From: Haematobacter missouriensis
GTDB lineage: Bacteria > Pseudomonadota > Alphaproteobacteria > Rhodobacterales > Rhodobacteraceae
Assembly: GCF_000740775.1 (NCBI RefSeq)
Contig: NZ_JFGS01000037.1
Location: 1 to 33,545, forward strand
DNA length: 33,545 nucleotides
Direction: 5' to 3'
The notes under the pieces are model-generated. The model was not told the DNA's origin. It saw nothing but the letters and a program-made list of their open reading frames with translations, and did not search any database. The translations under genes were made by a program, and so were the position numbers. Numbering within the stretch: the first letter of the stretch is position 1; each line of letters begins with the position of its first letter. Positions 1-7,304 of the stretch are shown here, one piece after another.

Positions 1-50
1 ACGGGCTGTGTCGAGACCAGAACCCGCACCCGGTTGGAGGGGAACATCAT
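1..50 (-). CDS. tnpB: IS66 accessory protein TnpB, N-terminal fragment (IS66-B; runs off the window)
   Basis: Only the first 16 or so codons are inside the window, reading MMFPSNRVRVLVSTQP. This resembles the TnpB start of the complete copy downstream (MRILVATKPVDFRKG) and of IS66-C (VRVW region). The ATG at 50-48 overlaps the tnpA stop TGA at 49-47 (ATGA), the usual translational coupling of IS66 tnpA and tnpB. TnpB is the conserved IS66 accessory protein needed for transposition; its biochemical role is not well defined. Nothing can be said about whether the rest of the gene is intact. Confidence 0.7.
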   Translation of the reverse strand, partial: MMFPSNRVRVLVSTQP

Positions 51-320
51 GACCGCGATCCAATTGCTCGCACGATCTCGGCAATCCGTGCCGCGGCCGT
101 CGCGCCATCCAGCCGGATGGTCATCTGGCCTACGGCAATCTCGATGGCTCCAGTGACTGGTGCTTCGGCGGAAAGGCCTCTGTCCGGCAGCACGATCGGC
201 GCAAAACAAAGGCCGTCATCCTCGTCTGCAGGCAAAACCAACCGGCCATCCCGCGCCCATCCGCGCCATTCCGACAGATGGTTCGCCCGAAGCCCATACC
301 GCGCCGCGACCGCGTTCACC
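47..320 (-). pseudogene. tnpA: IS66 TnpA, C-terminal half (IS66-B), split by composite insertion
   Basis: This is the C-terminal part of the IS66 TnpA DNA-binding protein. It resumes at NAVAARYGLRANHLSEWR, the second half of the helix-turn-helix, and ends EIVRAIGSRS. The N-terminal half, ending KPGATVN, is at 8514-8643 on the same strand. The two halves join in frame once the 8193-bp insert and one copy of the 8-bp repeat are removed. As it stands there is no normal start, so the gene is dead. Related intact copies in this window show the same order: RRWPDE, GATVNAV, then a WRR/WRG helix. The split position and the join are read directly; function follows the IS66 family. Confidence 0.85.
313..320 (+). 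repeat. Target site duplication (left copy), CGTTCACC
   Basis: The 8 bp immediately left of the IS66-A terminal repeat are repeated exactly at 8514-8521, just right of the inverted terminal repeat of the truncated copy. Eight bp is the standard IS66-family target duplication, which marks 321-8513 as inserted in one event. Confidence 0.9.
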
Positions 321-405
321 GTAAGCGGCGTCTGAACCCCACGTTGCGTGGCTGACGCGCTGCTGCGAAGTCCTTTTCATCGGCTGATGGGGAGTGCGTT
401 TCGCA

Positions 406-816
406 ATGTGTGCCAAGAATTCGTTTCTCACCTCCCTGGGCGTGGAGATTTATGCCTCTGGTCATCGGCGGTGGCCGGATGAGGTGAAGGCTCGGGTGGT
501 CGCCGATACACTGCAGCCGGGGGCCACGGTAAACGCAGTGGCGGATCACTATGGAGTGCAGCCGAACCAGGTATCGGCGTGGCGGCGGCTGGCCAAGCAG
601 GGCAAGCTGGTGCTGCCAGCCATCTTGGCCGAAGAGCCGGTCTTTGCCTCGCTGGTGGTTTGCGATACACCGCCTGCTGTCCATTCCTACGACGGGCGCG
701 CTGCAGACGAGGGGATCAGGATCATTATCGGGGAGGTGAGGCTTGAGCTGGCCGCGGACACGCCCGCCGTTCGGCTGGCCGAGATTGTCCGTGCTCTTGG
801 AGCCGCGCCGTGCTGA
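406..816 (+). CDS. tnpA: IS66 transposase-associated protein TnpA (IS66-A)
   Basis: TnpA is the small IS66 protein with an N-terminal helix-turn-helix that binds DNA and is needed for transposition together with TnpB and TnpC. The sequence shows RRWPDEVKARVVADTL, then GATVNAVADHYGV and QVSAWRRLAKQGKLVLP, the typical HTH segment. A variable middle follows, then the conserved C-terminal block RLAEIVRALG. An in-frame GTG lies upstream at 394, but the GGGGAG ribosome site at 389-394 fits the ATG at 406 better. Its stop overlaps the tnpB start by one base (TGATG). The first 212 bp of the element, including the N-terminal part of this gene, recur exactly in inverted orientation at 8302-8513. Confidence 0.85.
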   Translation: MCAKNSFLTSLGVEIYASGHRRWPDEVKARVVADTLQPGATVNAVADHYGVQPNQVSAWRRLAKQGKLVLPAILAEEPVFASLVVCDTPPAVHSYDGRAADEGIRIIIGEVRLELAADTPAVRLAEIVRALGAAPC

Positions 817-1163
817 TGCCGTCGCAGGGCATGCGGATCCTGGTGGCGACCAAGCCGGTGGACTTCAGGAAGGGGCACGACGGATTGGCAGCCTTGGCGC
901 AGTCGATGCTGGCGGAAGACCCCTTCACCGGCACGATCTTTGTGTTCCGCTCGAAGCGCGCCGACAGGCTGAAGATCCTGTTCTGGGACGGCAGCGGGCT
1001 GGTGATGGCTTACAAGCGCCTTGAGGCCGACAGCTTCACCTGGCCGGCCATCCGGGACGGGGCCATGACCTTGAGCCGAACGCAGTTCGAGGCGCTTTTT
1101 GCCGGCCTCGACTGGCGGCGGGTCCGACCTCTGGAAACCCCAAAGCCAGCCGTTTCAGAATGA
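816..1163 (+). CDS. tnpB: IS66 accessory protein TnpB (IS66-A)
   Basis: This 115-residue protein matches the size of IS66-C TnpB in this window. Recognisable family blocks are ILVATKPVDFRKGHDGLAA near the start, then FVFRSKRADRLKILFWDGSG and RLEADSFTWP. TnpB is required for IS66 transposition but has no assigned catalytic activity. The start overlaps the tnpA stop as TGATG; a GTG at 810 in the same frame is an alternative start. A 53-bp gap separates it from tnpC. Confidence 0.88.
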   Translation: MPSQGMRILVATKPVDFRKGHDGLAALAQSMLAEDPFTGTIFVFRSKRADRLKILFWDGSGLVMAYKRLEADSFTWPAIRDGAMTLSRTQFEALFAGLDWRRVRPLETPKPAVSE

Positions 1164-1216
1164 CCTGAATGCAATAAAAGCGTTCAACTACAGTCGGATC
1201 AGGGTATGATGACTTC

Positions 1217-2767
1217 ATGTCCGCCGCTCCGTCCATCGACCTGTCCGCCATCCCCGAAAGCCAGCGCGCCGCTGTTCTTGCCGTGCTGAGGGAACGGGAC
1301 GCGCTGCAGGAAACCAACCGGCGGCTGGAGCATCTGATCGCCGAGCTGAACCAGGTCTTGCATGGCAAACGCTCCGAGAAGCTGAACGACGACGAGCGTC
1401 AGCTGGCTTTCGAGGATCTGGAAACCGCGTTGGCCGAGGCCGAGACCCGGCAGGATGCGGGGACTGCGCCCCGCACGCCCCCGCGCCGGGCCGCCCGCCG
1501 CAATCGCGGGCATCTTCCGGAAAGCCTGCCCCGCGTAGAACGCGTGATCGAGCCGAGCAGTCTGCTCTGTCCGTGTGGCTGTGGTGAGATGCACCGCATC
1601 GGCGAAGACCGGACCGAGCGGCTGGATATCGTGCCCGCGCAACTGCGGGTCATCGTGACCGTGCGCCCAAAATATGCGTGCCGCAGGTGTGCAGAGGGCG
1701 TGACCCAGGCACCGGCACCCGCACACCTGATCGATGGCGGCCTACCCACTGAGGGCGCCTTGGCGCATGTGCTGGTCAGCAAATACGCGGACCATCTGCC
1801 GTTGTATCGTCAGAGCCAAATCCTTGCCCGCGCGGGCATCGAGCTTCACCGCAGCACGCTGGCTGATTGGGTCGGCACCGCCGCCTTCCACCTCGGTCCC
1901 GTGGTCGATCGGCTGACAGAGCACCTGAAGACGTCGAGCAAGCTGTTCATGGACGAAACCACGGCACCCGTGCTCGATCCTGGCCGAGGCCGGACGAAGA
2001 CGGGCTACCTCTGGGCCCTGGCGCGCGATGACCGCTCATGGGGCGGGGGCGATCCGCCCGGTGTGGTCTTCACCTATGCGCCCGACCGCGCGGGCGAAAA
2101 CGCAGAGCGCATCCTCCATGGCTTTGACGGCACCCTGCAGCTGGATGGCTATACCGGCTACAACCGTCTGACGCGTCCGTCCCGGACAGGCGGCGCACCG
2201 ATCACCGTCGCTTATTGCTGGGCGCATGTCCGGCGAAAACTGAAGGAGATCTTTGATCGCGACGGCTCCAAGATCGCGGCCGAGGGCCTGTGCCGGATAG
2301 CCGAGCTTTACCGGATCGAGGCCGAGATCCGTGGCATGGACCCGGGCCAGCGGCTGTCGGCCCGCCAAGCGCGCAGTGCGCCGCTGATCGCCGCATTCGG
2401 GGAATGGCTGCAGCTGCAGTGTCGGCGCATATCGATGAGGTCGCGCCTCGGGGAGAAGCTGGCCTATATCCATCGTCACTGGGGCGGGTTGCAGACCTTC
2501 TTGCGCGACGGCCGGGTCGAGATCGACTCCAACAACGTCGAGAACCTGATCCGGCCGATCGCGCTGACGCGAAAGAATGCGCTCTTCGCAGGCCATGACG
2601 AGGGTGGCCGATCCTGGGCGCGCATCGCATCCCTGATCGCCACCGCAAAGGTCAACGGCGTCGAACCCTTCGCCTACCTCAAGGCAACCCTGGAAGCGGT
2701 GGCAGCCAGCCATCCTCAGGCAAAGATCGACGACCTGCTGCCCTGGAACTTCAACCCGTCAAGCTGA
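1217..2767 (+). CDS. tnpC: IS66 DDE transposase TnpC (IS66-A)
   Basis: This 516-residue protein is the catalytic IS66 transposase and has the normal full length. In order it shows an N-terminal coiled-coil-like segment (RERDALQETNRRLEHLIAEL), a GKRSEKL block, and a cysteine-rich zinc-binding region around residues 115-160 (LCPCGCGEMH, then YACRRC). Next come the KYADHLPLYRQSQI block and the catalytic core, with D246 in LFMDETTAPV, a second acidic residue in LDGYTGYN, and E442 in DSNNVENLIRP. The C-terminus (PFAYLKATLE, then DDLLPW) is the usual IS66 ending. No frameshift is seen, so the element is probably competent and could mobilise the composite unit. Confidence 0.93.
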   Translation: MSAAPSIDLSAIPESQRAAVLAVLRERDALQETNRRLEHLIAELNQVLHGKRSEKLNDDERQLAFEDLETALAEAETRQDAGTAPRTPPRRAARRNRGHLPESLPRVERVIEPSSLLCPCGCGEMHRIGEDRTERLDIVPAQLRVIVTVRPKYACRRCAEGVTQAPAPAHLIDGGLPTEGALAHVLVSKYADHLPLYRQSQILARAGIELHRSTLADWVGTAAFHLGPVVDRLTEHLKTSSKLFMDETTAPVLDPGRGRTKTGYLWALARDDRSWGGGDPPGVVFTYAPDRAGENAERILHGFDGTLQLDGYTGYNRLTRPSRTGGAPITVAYCWAHVRRKLKEIFDRDGSKIAAEGLCRIAELYRIEAEIRGMDPGQRLSARQARSAPLIAAFGEWLQLQCRRISMRSRLGEKLAYIHRHWGGLQTFLRDGRVEIDSNNVENLIRPIALTRKNALFAGHDEGGRSWARIASLIATAKVNGVEPFAYLKATLEAVAASHPQAKIDDLLPWNFNPSS

Positions 2768-2799
2768 AACCAGGTGAGGCGGCGCCGCCGCTTACGAAC

Positions 2800-3192
2800 A
2801 TGATCATCTACGGAGTGGCGGCCTTGGCCGCCTGTCATCTTGCGGGCGTCATCCTGGGCGACCTGCTGGGGGTCCTGTTGGGCGTCCAGTCGAATGTGGG
2901 GGGCGTGGGCTTCGCCATGCTGCTCCTGATCCTGCTGACCGACTGGCTGCGCCGGACGGGCCGCCTGCCGCAGGCCTTCGAACAGGGGGTGCTGTTCTGG
3001 TCGGCCATGTACATCCCCATCGTGGTCGCGATGGCCGCCCAGCAGAACGTGGTCGCCGCGCTGGCGGGCGGCCCCTTGGCGATCATGGTGGGCATCGGCG
3101 CCACCGTCGCCTGCTGGGCGCTGGTCCCGGTCGTGGCCCGCATCGGCGGCCAGGACGAACCGCTGCCGCCCCTGACCGCGCAGGAGGCCTGA
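2800..3192 (+). CDS. madL: Malonate transporter subunit MadL
   Basis: MadL is the small membrane subunit of the MadLM malonate:Na+ symporter. The 130-residue protein is close to family size and is almost entirely hydrophobic, with about four predicted membrane helices. It carries the recognisable stretches ACHLAGVILGDLLG, GVQSNVGGVGFAMLLLI and FWSAMYIPIVVAMAAQQNV. The madM start follows 3 bp after the stop. The IS66-A right end stops only 4 bp before the ATG, and the bases just upstream (CGCCGCCGCTTACGAAC) hold no Shine-Dalgarno sequence. The gene has therefore been cut off from its original promoter and ribosome site, and expression would need outward signals from the IS. Family assignment is firm by eye; poor expression is inferred. 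No malonate decarboxylase genes are in the window. Confidence 0.88.
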   Translation: MIIYGVAALAACHLAGVILGDLLGVLLGVQSNVGGVGFAMLLLILLTDWLRRTGRLPQAFEQGVLFWSAMYIPIVVAMAAQQNVVAALAGGPLAIMVGIGATVACWALVPVVARIGGQDEPLPPLTAQEA

Positions 3193-3195
3193 TCC

Positions 3196-3957
3196 ATGGA
3201 GATGATCGTCGAGGTTCTGGCCCGCAACGGCCTGGTCTTTGCCTTCCTGTTCGTGGGCGGCGTCATGTGGCTGTCCTATCAGCTGTCCGACCGGCTGACG
3301 GCGGGTCGGCTGCACGGATCGGCAGTGGCCATCATCATCGGTCTGATCCTGGCCTGGATCGGCGGCATGATGACCGGGGGCAGCCGCGGGCTGGCGGATG
3401 TGCCGCTGTTCACCGGGATCGGGCTGATGGGGGGCGCGATGCTGCGCGACCTGGCCATCGTCTCGACCGCTTACGGCGTCGACATGCGCGAGATCCGCAA
3501 GGCCGGCGCGGCGGGGGTCAGCGCGCTGGCCTTGGGGATCGTGGTGTCCTTCGCGGTGGGCGCGGCGATCGCGGCGGCCTTCGGCTATACCGATGCGGTC
3601 AGCATGGCGACGATCGGCGGGGGTGCGGCGACCTATATCGTGGGTCCGGTGACCGGCACCGCCTTGGGCGCCAGTTCCGAGGTCATCGCCCTGTCGGTCG
3701 CTGCGGGGCTGCTGAAGGCGGTGCTGGTGATGATCGGCACGCCGCTGGTCGCGCCGCTGATCGGGCTGAACAACCCGAAATCGGCCATGGCCTATGGCGG
3801 GCTGATGGGCACGACCAGCGGCGTGGCCGGGGGGCTGGCCGCGACCGACAAGCGGCTGGTGCCCTATGGCGCGATGACGGCGACCTTCTTCACCGGGCTG
3901 GGCTGTCTGATGGGGCCGTCGGTCCTCTATCTGGCGCTGCTGGCCGTGACGGGCTGA
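3196..3957 (+). CDS. madM: Malonate transporter subunit MadM
   Basis: MadM is the large membrane subunit that, with MadL, imports malonate coupled to sodium. The 253-residue protein has the normal length, with several hydrophobic helices and glycine-rich motifs such as GGGAATYIVGPVTGTALGAS, YGVDMREIRKAG and AYGGLMGTTSGVAGGLAATD. The start lies directly behind madL (TGATCC then ATG), indicating co-translation. Its last 68 bp overlap the 3' end of the convergent permease gene, which is unusual and suggests that two unrelated segments were joined here. With no malonate metabolism genes nearby, its role in this element is unclear. Confidence 0.9.
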   Translation: MEMIVEVLARNGLVFAFLFVGGVMWLSYQLSDRLTAGRLHGSAVAIIIGLILAWIGGMMTGGSRGLADVPLFTGIGLMGGAMLRDLAIVSTAYGVDMREIRKAGAAGVSALALGIVVSFAVGAAIAAAFGYTDAVSMATIGGGAATYIVGPVTGTALGASSEVIALSVAAGLLKAVLVMIGTPLVAPLIGLNNPKSAMAYGGLMGTTSGVAGGLAATDKRLVPYGAMTATFFTGLGCLMGPSVLYLALLAVTG

Positions 3958-5059
3958 CCGTCTCGACCGCCAGCACCACGAGGCCCAGCCCCGCGGCCAA
4001 GGCCCACAGATGCCACAGGATGGGCGCGATCTCGGGCAGGGTCGCGCCCATCTGCGTGACCCGCACCAGCCCGTCGATGGCCGCCGTCGACGGGATCAGC
4101 TGCGCCAGCGCGTTGAGATGGGCCGGGATCGCCTCGACCGGCCAAGCGAAGCCCGACAGGAAGAAGAACGGCATCCCGAGCGCCAGCAGCACGACCTGCA
4201 CGACCTCGCCCCGCCGGAACAGCGCCGCGACCAGCTGCGCCAGAAACCCGGCCGCCAGCAGGAAGGGCAGGCCCAGCATCATCAGCGCCCCCGGCCCGCC
4301 CAGGATCGGCAGGCCATAGAGCACCGGCAGCACGATCAGATAGACCGGCAGCAGCCCCGCCCAGATGGCCAGCCACGCCCCCGCCCGCCCCATCAGCCGC
4401 CAGACCGGATGGCCGGGCAGCGGCCCCCGGCGCGTCGCGGCCAAGGCCAGGCCCATCATCATCGTCTGCTGCAGGATCAGCACGAAGGCCGCGGGCAGCA
4501 CATAGGTCGCGTAGCCCGCCGCGGGGTTGAACAGCGGCACCTCGATCTGGTTCGCGGGGCTGACCTGGGCGGTGGCCACGGCGCGGGGCGTGCCTTGGGC
4601 GATCAGGCGCCCGGCCTCGACCTCGGCGCCCATCTGGCGCAGGGGGACGGCGGCGCCCTGCATCACGCGCTGATACATCAGGAAATAGCTGGCATCGGCA
4701 TAAAGCGCGACGGGGCTCTGATCGCCGCGCAGCAGGGCGCGTTCGAACCCGTCGGGGATCAGCATGACGCCATAGGCGCGGCGTTCATGGACCAACCGCG
4801 TGGCCTCGGCCATGTCGGGGGCGAGATGGGTCAGGGCAACGGCCTCCGACGCGTCCACGCGCCGCGCCAGATCGGCCGAAGCGGTCGATCCGTCCTGATC
4901 GACCAGCACCACCGGCACATCGCGCAGAAGCTCGGCCCGATAGGGCAGCGGATAGATCACCGCATAGAGGACCAGCGCCAGCAGCACGATCATCCGCACC
5001 TGCTTGTCACCCAGCACGGCGGCCAGTTCCGCGCGAAAGGCGGTGGCAAGCGGGCTCAT
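3890..5059 (-). CDS. ABC-2 type transporter permease (second in operon)
   Basis: This 389-residue inner-membrane permease is of the ABC-2 (YhhJ/YbhR-like) kind. It has one N-terminal helix (MIVLLALVLYAVIYPLPY) and a large periplasmic region with VVLVDQDGSTASADLARRVD and GVMLIPDGFERALLRGD. Five or so C-terminal helices follow, including the FLSGFAWPVEAIP segment typical of the family. The start ATG overlaps the stop of the upstream permease (ATGA). The extreme C-terminus, after LVVLAVETVS, turns into a Pro/Ser/Arg-rich tail encoded opposite the end of madM, which may be a fusion tail created at a recombination junction. Together with the HlyD adaptor and the other permease it would form a drug- or lipid-efflux type pump, but no ATPase gene is present in the unit. 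Confidence 0.82.
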   Translation of the reverse strand: MSPLATAFRAELAAVLGDKQVRMIVLLALVLYAVIYPLPYRAELLRDVPVVLVDQDGSTASADLARRVDASEAVALTHLAPDMAEATRLVHERRAYGVMLIPDGFERALLRGDQSPVALYADASYFLMYQRVMQGAAVPLRQMGAEVEAGRLIAQGTPRAVATAQVSPANQIEVPLFNPAAGYATYVLPAAFVLILQQTMMMGLALAATRRGPLPGHPVWRLMGRAGAWLAIWAGLLPVYLIVLPVLYGLPILGGPGALMMLGLPFLLAAGFLAQLVAALFRRGEVVQVVLLALGMPFFFLSGFAWPVEAIPAHLNALAQLIPSTAAIDGLVRVTQMGATLPEIAPILWHLWALAAGLGLVVLAVETVSPSRPAAPDRGPTAPSDSPAR

Positions 5060-6207
5060 GGCGTCGCCTCCTGCCGGGCCAGGCGCGACAGCTGCGCCAG
5101 GATCAGCGCGGCCAGAACGCCCGCGATCACCGCCAGCCACAGGACCGACATGGAGGATATGTCCAAGGGCGTCGCGCGCAGCGACTGGTCGATGCGCAGC
5201 TGCACATACCAGGTGCCGGGAATGGCCGCGCCCCAGGCCTGGGCAAGGGTCGACATCGCCTCGCGCGGGAAACCCAGCCCCATGAAACCAAAGGCCGGCG
5301 CGGTGATCAGGGCGATCATGCTGGCCGCCCGGCCCATGTCGCGGGTCAGCACGAAGGCCAGCGCGCCGATCATCTGCGACGCCAGCACGAACAGCACCGC
5401 GCCAAGCGCCATCAGCCACAGCGACCCGCGCAGCGGCACCGCCAGCCAGCCGTACAGCGCCACATCCGACAGGCCCAGGATCAGCAGGAAGATGACCGTA
5501 TAGGGCAGGATCTTGCCCAGCATCGCGGGCAGGATGCCGCCCGCCATCCGCATCAGCACGCGCGGATGCCGACCCGGCCCGAAATCCAGCGACACCGCAT
5601 AGGCGGTCGCGGCGGCGGCGATGATCTGCAGCACCGTGGGGATCAGCGCGGCCAGCAGGAAATGCACATAGTCGAAGGCCGGGTTGAACAGCGCATGGGC
5701 CTGCATCGGGATCGGCTGCAGGGCGACCATGGCCTGCACGGGGGCCTCTCCCTGGCCCTGACGCACCGACAGGCGCAGGCCCGCCAGCGCCGTGTCGATG
5801 GCGTTGCGGGCACCGCGGGCGACCAGCGATCCGGCGCTCATGTGCTGGTTGTCGTAGAAGGTCACGATCTCGGGGCGCGCGCCCCGGGTGATGTCGCGTT
5901 CCAGGTTCTGGGGCATCAGCACCGCGCCGCGCACCGCGCCCGAGACGATCAGCGCGCGTGCCTCGGACAGGTCGGATGCGCGATGGGTCACGGTCAGCTC
6001 AGGCGCCGCATCCAGCATCCGCGTGACGGCCCGCGACAGATCAGAGCGGTCCAGGTCGATCACCGCCACCGCCATGCCCGTGGGAATGCCTGCGCGAAAG
6101 ATGCCGCCCAGGACCAGCAACATGATCAGCGGCAGCACGATCACCAGCCCCGCCAGCGCCGGGCGGCGCGGCAGCAGGCGGATCTCGCGCGCCATGACGG
6201 CCAGCAT
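5056..6207 (-). CDS. ABC-2 type transporter permease (first in operon)
   Basis: This 383-residue protein has the ABC-2 membrane permease layout: an N-terminal helix (LVIVLPLIMLLVLGGIF), then a periplasmic domain with MAVAVIDLDRSDLSRAV and GAVLMPQNLERDI, and then about five C-terminal helices. It pairs with the downstream permease, which overlaps it by 4 bp, as expected for a heterodimeric YbhS/YbhR-like or YhhJ-like pump. It starts 4 bp after the HlyD-like gene stops. The substrate is unknown. An ABC ATPase partner would normally be encoded beside these genes; it is absent here, so either an external ATPase serves it or the operon is incomplete. Confidence 0.85.
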   Translation of the reverse strand: MLAVMAREIRLLPRRPALAGLVIVLPLIMLLVLGGIFRAGIPTGMAVAVIDLDRSDLSRAVTRMLDAAPELTVTHRASDLSEARALIVSGAVRGAVLMPQNLERDITRGARPEIVTFYDNQHMSAGSLVARGARNAIDTALAGLRLSVRQGQGEAPVQAMVALQPIPMQAHALFNPAFDYVHFLLAALIPTVLQIIAAAATAYAVSLDFGPGRHPRVLMRMAGGILPAMLGKILPYTVIFLLILGLSDVALYGWLAVPLRGSLWLMALGAVLFVLASQMIGALAFVLTRDMGRAASMIALITAPAFGFMGLGFPREAMSTLAQAWGAAIPGTWYVQLRIDQSLRATPLDISSMSVLWLAVIAGVLAALILAQLSRLARQEATP

Positions 6208-6211
6208 GGCC

Positions 6212-7201
6212 CTAGCGGTCCAGCTGGATCAGCGCGGACATGCCGGGGCGCAGACCCTCCAGCGGCTCGACGGGCCGGGCGCGCAGCTCAAAGCTGCGCA
6301 GGTCGAAATCGCCCGTCGCGCGGGTGGCGCGCCAGCTGGCGAACTGGCCCTGCACGTTGATCAGGGTGATCTCGGCCTCGGCCTCACGGTCCAGGGCGGG
6401 GATGCGGATCGTCAGCCGGTCGCCCATCTCCAGTCCCGCCAGCAGGTCCTCGCGCAGGTTGAAGGTGAACCAGGCCTGGTCCAGATCGACGATGGTGAAC
6501 AGCGGCGCGCCGGGGCCGACATTCTCGCCCAGCTCGATCATCCGGCCCGAGACCTCGCCGGAGAGGGGCGCAAAGATCTCCAGCTCGTCCAGATCCGCCT
6601 GGCGTTGGGCCAGCGCGGCCTCGGCCTGGGCGACCTGGGCCGCCGCGACCTCGCGCTCCTCGGGCGAGGCACCGGCGCGGGCCAGGTCCAGCTGCGCTTG
6701 GGCGGCCTCGACCCGGCCTGAGGCGGCGTCGAGGTTGCGCGTCGACTGGTCCAGCGCCGCCTGCGGGCGCAGGCCCTGCTGCGACAGGCCCGTGTCGCGG
6801 CCCAGCTGCTCCTCGGCCAGGCGCAGATCGGCCTGGGCCGCGGCCAGCTCGGCCTCGCGGGCGCGGATCACCTCGGGGCGGGTGGCGCCGGCCGCGGCCT
6901 CCGAGGCGCGGGCGACCTCCAGCCCTGATGCTGCGGCGGCATGGGCGGTGACCAGCTGCGGGTTCGACAGTTCGGCCAGCAGCTGGCCGCCCTCGACCCG
7001 CTGGCCCAGATCGGCCTCGATCCGCGTGACCCGGCCCGAGGTGCGGGCCGAGACATCGACCCGCGGGGCCGCGACCTCGCCCTGGATCAGCAGGGGGCCG
7101 GGGCGCGTCGCCCACCAGACGGCACCGATGACCAGCCCGGCCAGAACGGCCAGGACCAGCAGCGGCAGAAGGGATCGGCGGGGCGCTTGGGCAGGTTTCA
7201 T
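6212..7201 (-). CDS. HlyD-family periplasmic adaptor (membrane fusion) protein
   Basis: This 329-residue protein has a cytoplasmic Arg-containing N-terminus followed by one membrane anchor (LLPLLVLAVLAGLVIGAVWW). A biotinyl-lipoyl half-motif follows (GEVAAPRVDVSARTSGRV, then LGQRVEGGQLLAEL). Next is a long Ala/Glu/Gln-rich coiled-coil hairpin at about residues 90-200, then the return lipoyl half (IFAPLSGEVSGRMIELGENV) and a beta-barrel. It would bridge the permeases to an outer-membrane channel, as YhiI/YbhG-like proteins do. The ATG at 7201 is preceded by AGGGA at a good distance; longer in-frame starts at 7219 and 7300 are less likely. It is the first gene of the three-gene operon. Confidence 0.85.
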   Translation of the reverse strand: MKPAQAPRRSLLPLLVLAVLAGLVIGAVWWATRPGPLLIQGEVAAPRVDVSARTSGRVTRIEADLGQRVEGGQLLAELSNPQLVTAHAAAASGLEVARASEAAAGATRPEVIRAREAELAAAQADLRLAEEQLGRDTGLSQQGLRPQAALDQSTRNLDAASGRVEAAQAQLDLARAGASPEEREVAAAQVAQAEAALAQRQADLDELEIFAPLSGEVSGRMIELGENVGPGAPLFTIVDLDQAWFTFNLREDLLAGLEMGDRLTIRIPALDREAEAEITLINVQGQFASWRATRATGDFDLRSFELRARPVEPLEGLRPGMSALIQLDR

Positions 7202-7266
7202 CGGTTCGGTCCCTGACATTCGACTGAGGGCCAGACTACGCCCGGCCCGCGCCGGGGACAATTCGG

Positions 7267-7292
7267 AAGCATGCTTGCGAAAAGCAATTTTC
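7267..7292 (-). promoter_or_regulatory. Two short palindromes upstream of the HlyD operon, candidate operator
   Basis: AAGCATGCTT (7267-7276) is a perfect 10-bp palindrome. GAAAAGCAATTTTC (7279-7292) is a perfect 5-bp-arm inverted repeat with a 4-bp spacer. Both lie 66-91 bp upstream of the HlyD start and just inside the IS5 boundary, where an operator for a local repressor would be expected. No clear -35/-10 pair was identified, so the regulatory role is inferred. Confidence 0.3.
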
Positions 7293-7304
7293 ATGGGCAT
7301 TGTT

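Larger units (their letters stand above)
1..320 (-). mobile_element. IS66-B, left segment (continues outside the window)
   Basis: This is the interior of an IS66-family element on the minus strand, holding the start of tnpB and the C-terminal half of tnpA. Its other end lies beyond base 1. The element was cut at 320/321 by insertion of the 321-8513 unit; its remaining piece, with the terminal repeat, is at 8514-8727. The match is shown by the tnpA halves reading into each other across the shared 8-bp repeat CGTTCACC. Confidence 0.85.
321..2795 (+). mobile_element. IS66-A, complete IS66-family insertion sequence
   Basis: A 2475-bp element carries tnpA, tnpB and tnpC in order. The left terminus starts GTAAGCGGCGTCTGAACC and the right terminus, read on the complement, starts GTAAGCGGCGGCGCCGCC, so the terminal inverted repeats share GTAAGCGGCG. 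The left flank CGTTCACC is not repeated at the right flank (GAACATGA), so the element does not look like a simple insertion at this spot; it forms the left end of the composite unit. All three genes are open. Confidence 0.92.

Noticed and set aside
3267-5503. Long open frames opposite or overlapping madM and the permeases
   Set aside because: They are rich in Arg, Gly, His and Gln with no domain and lie opposite or within clear membrane-protein genes; they are GC-driven shadow frames.
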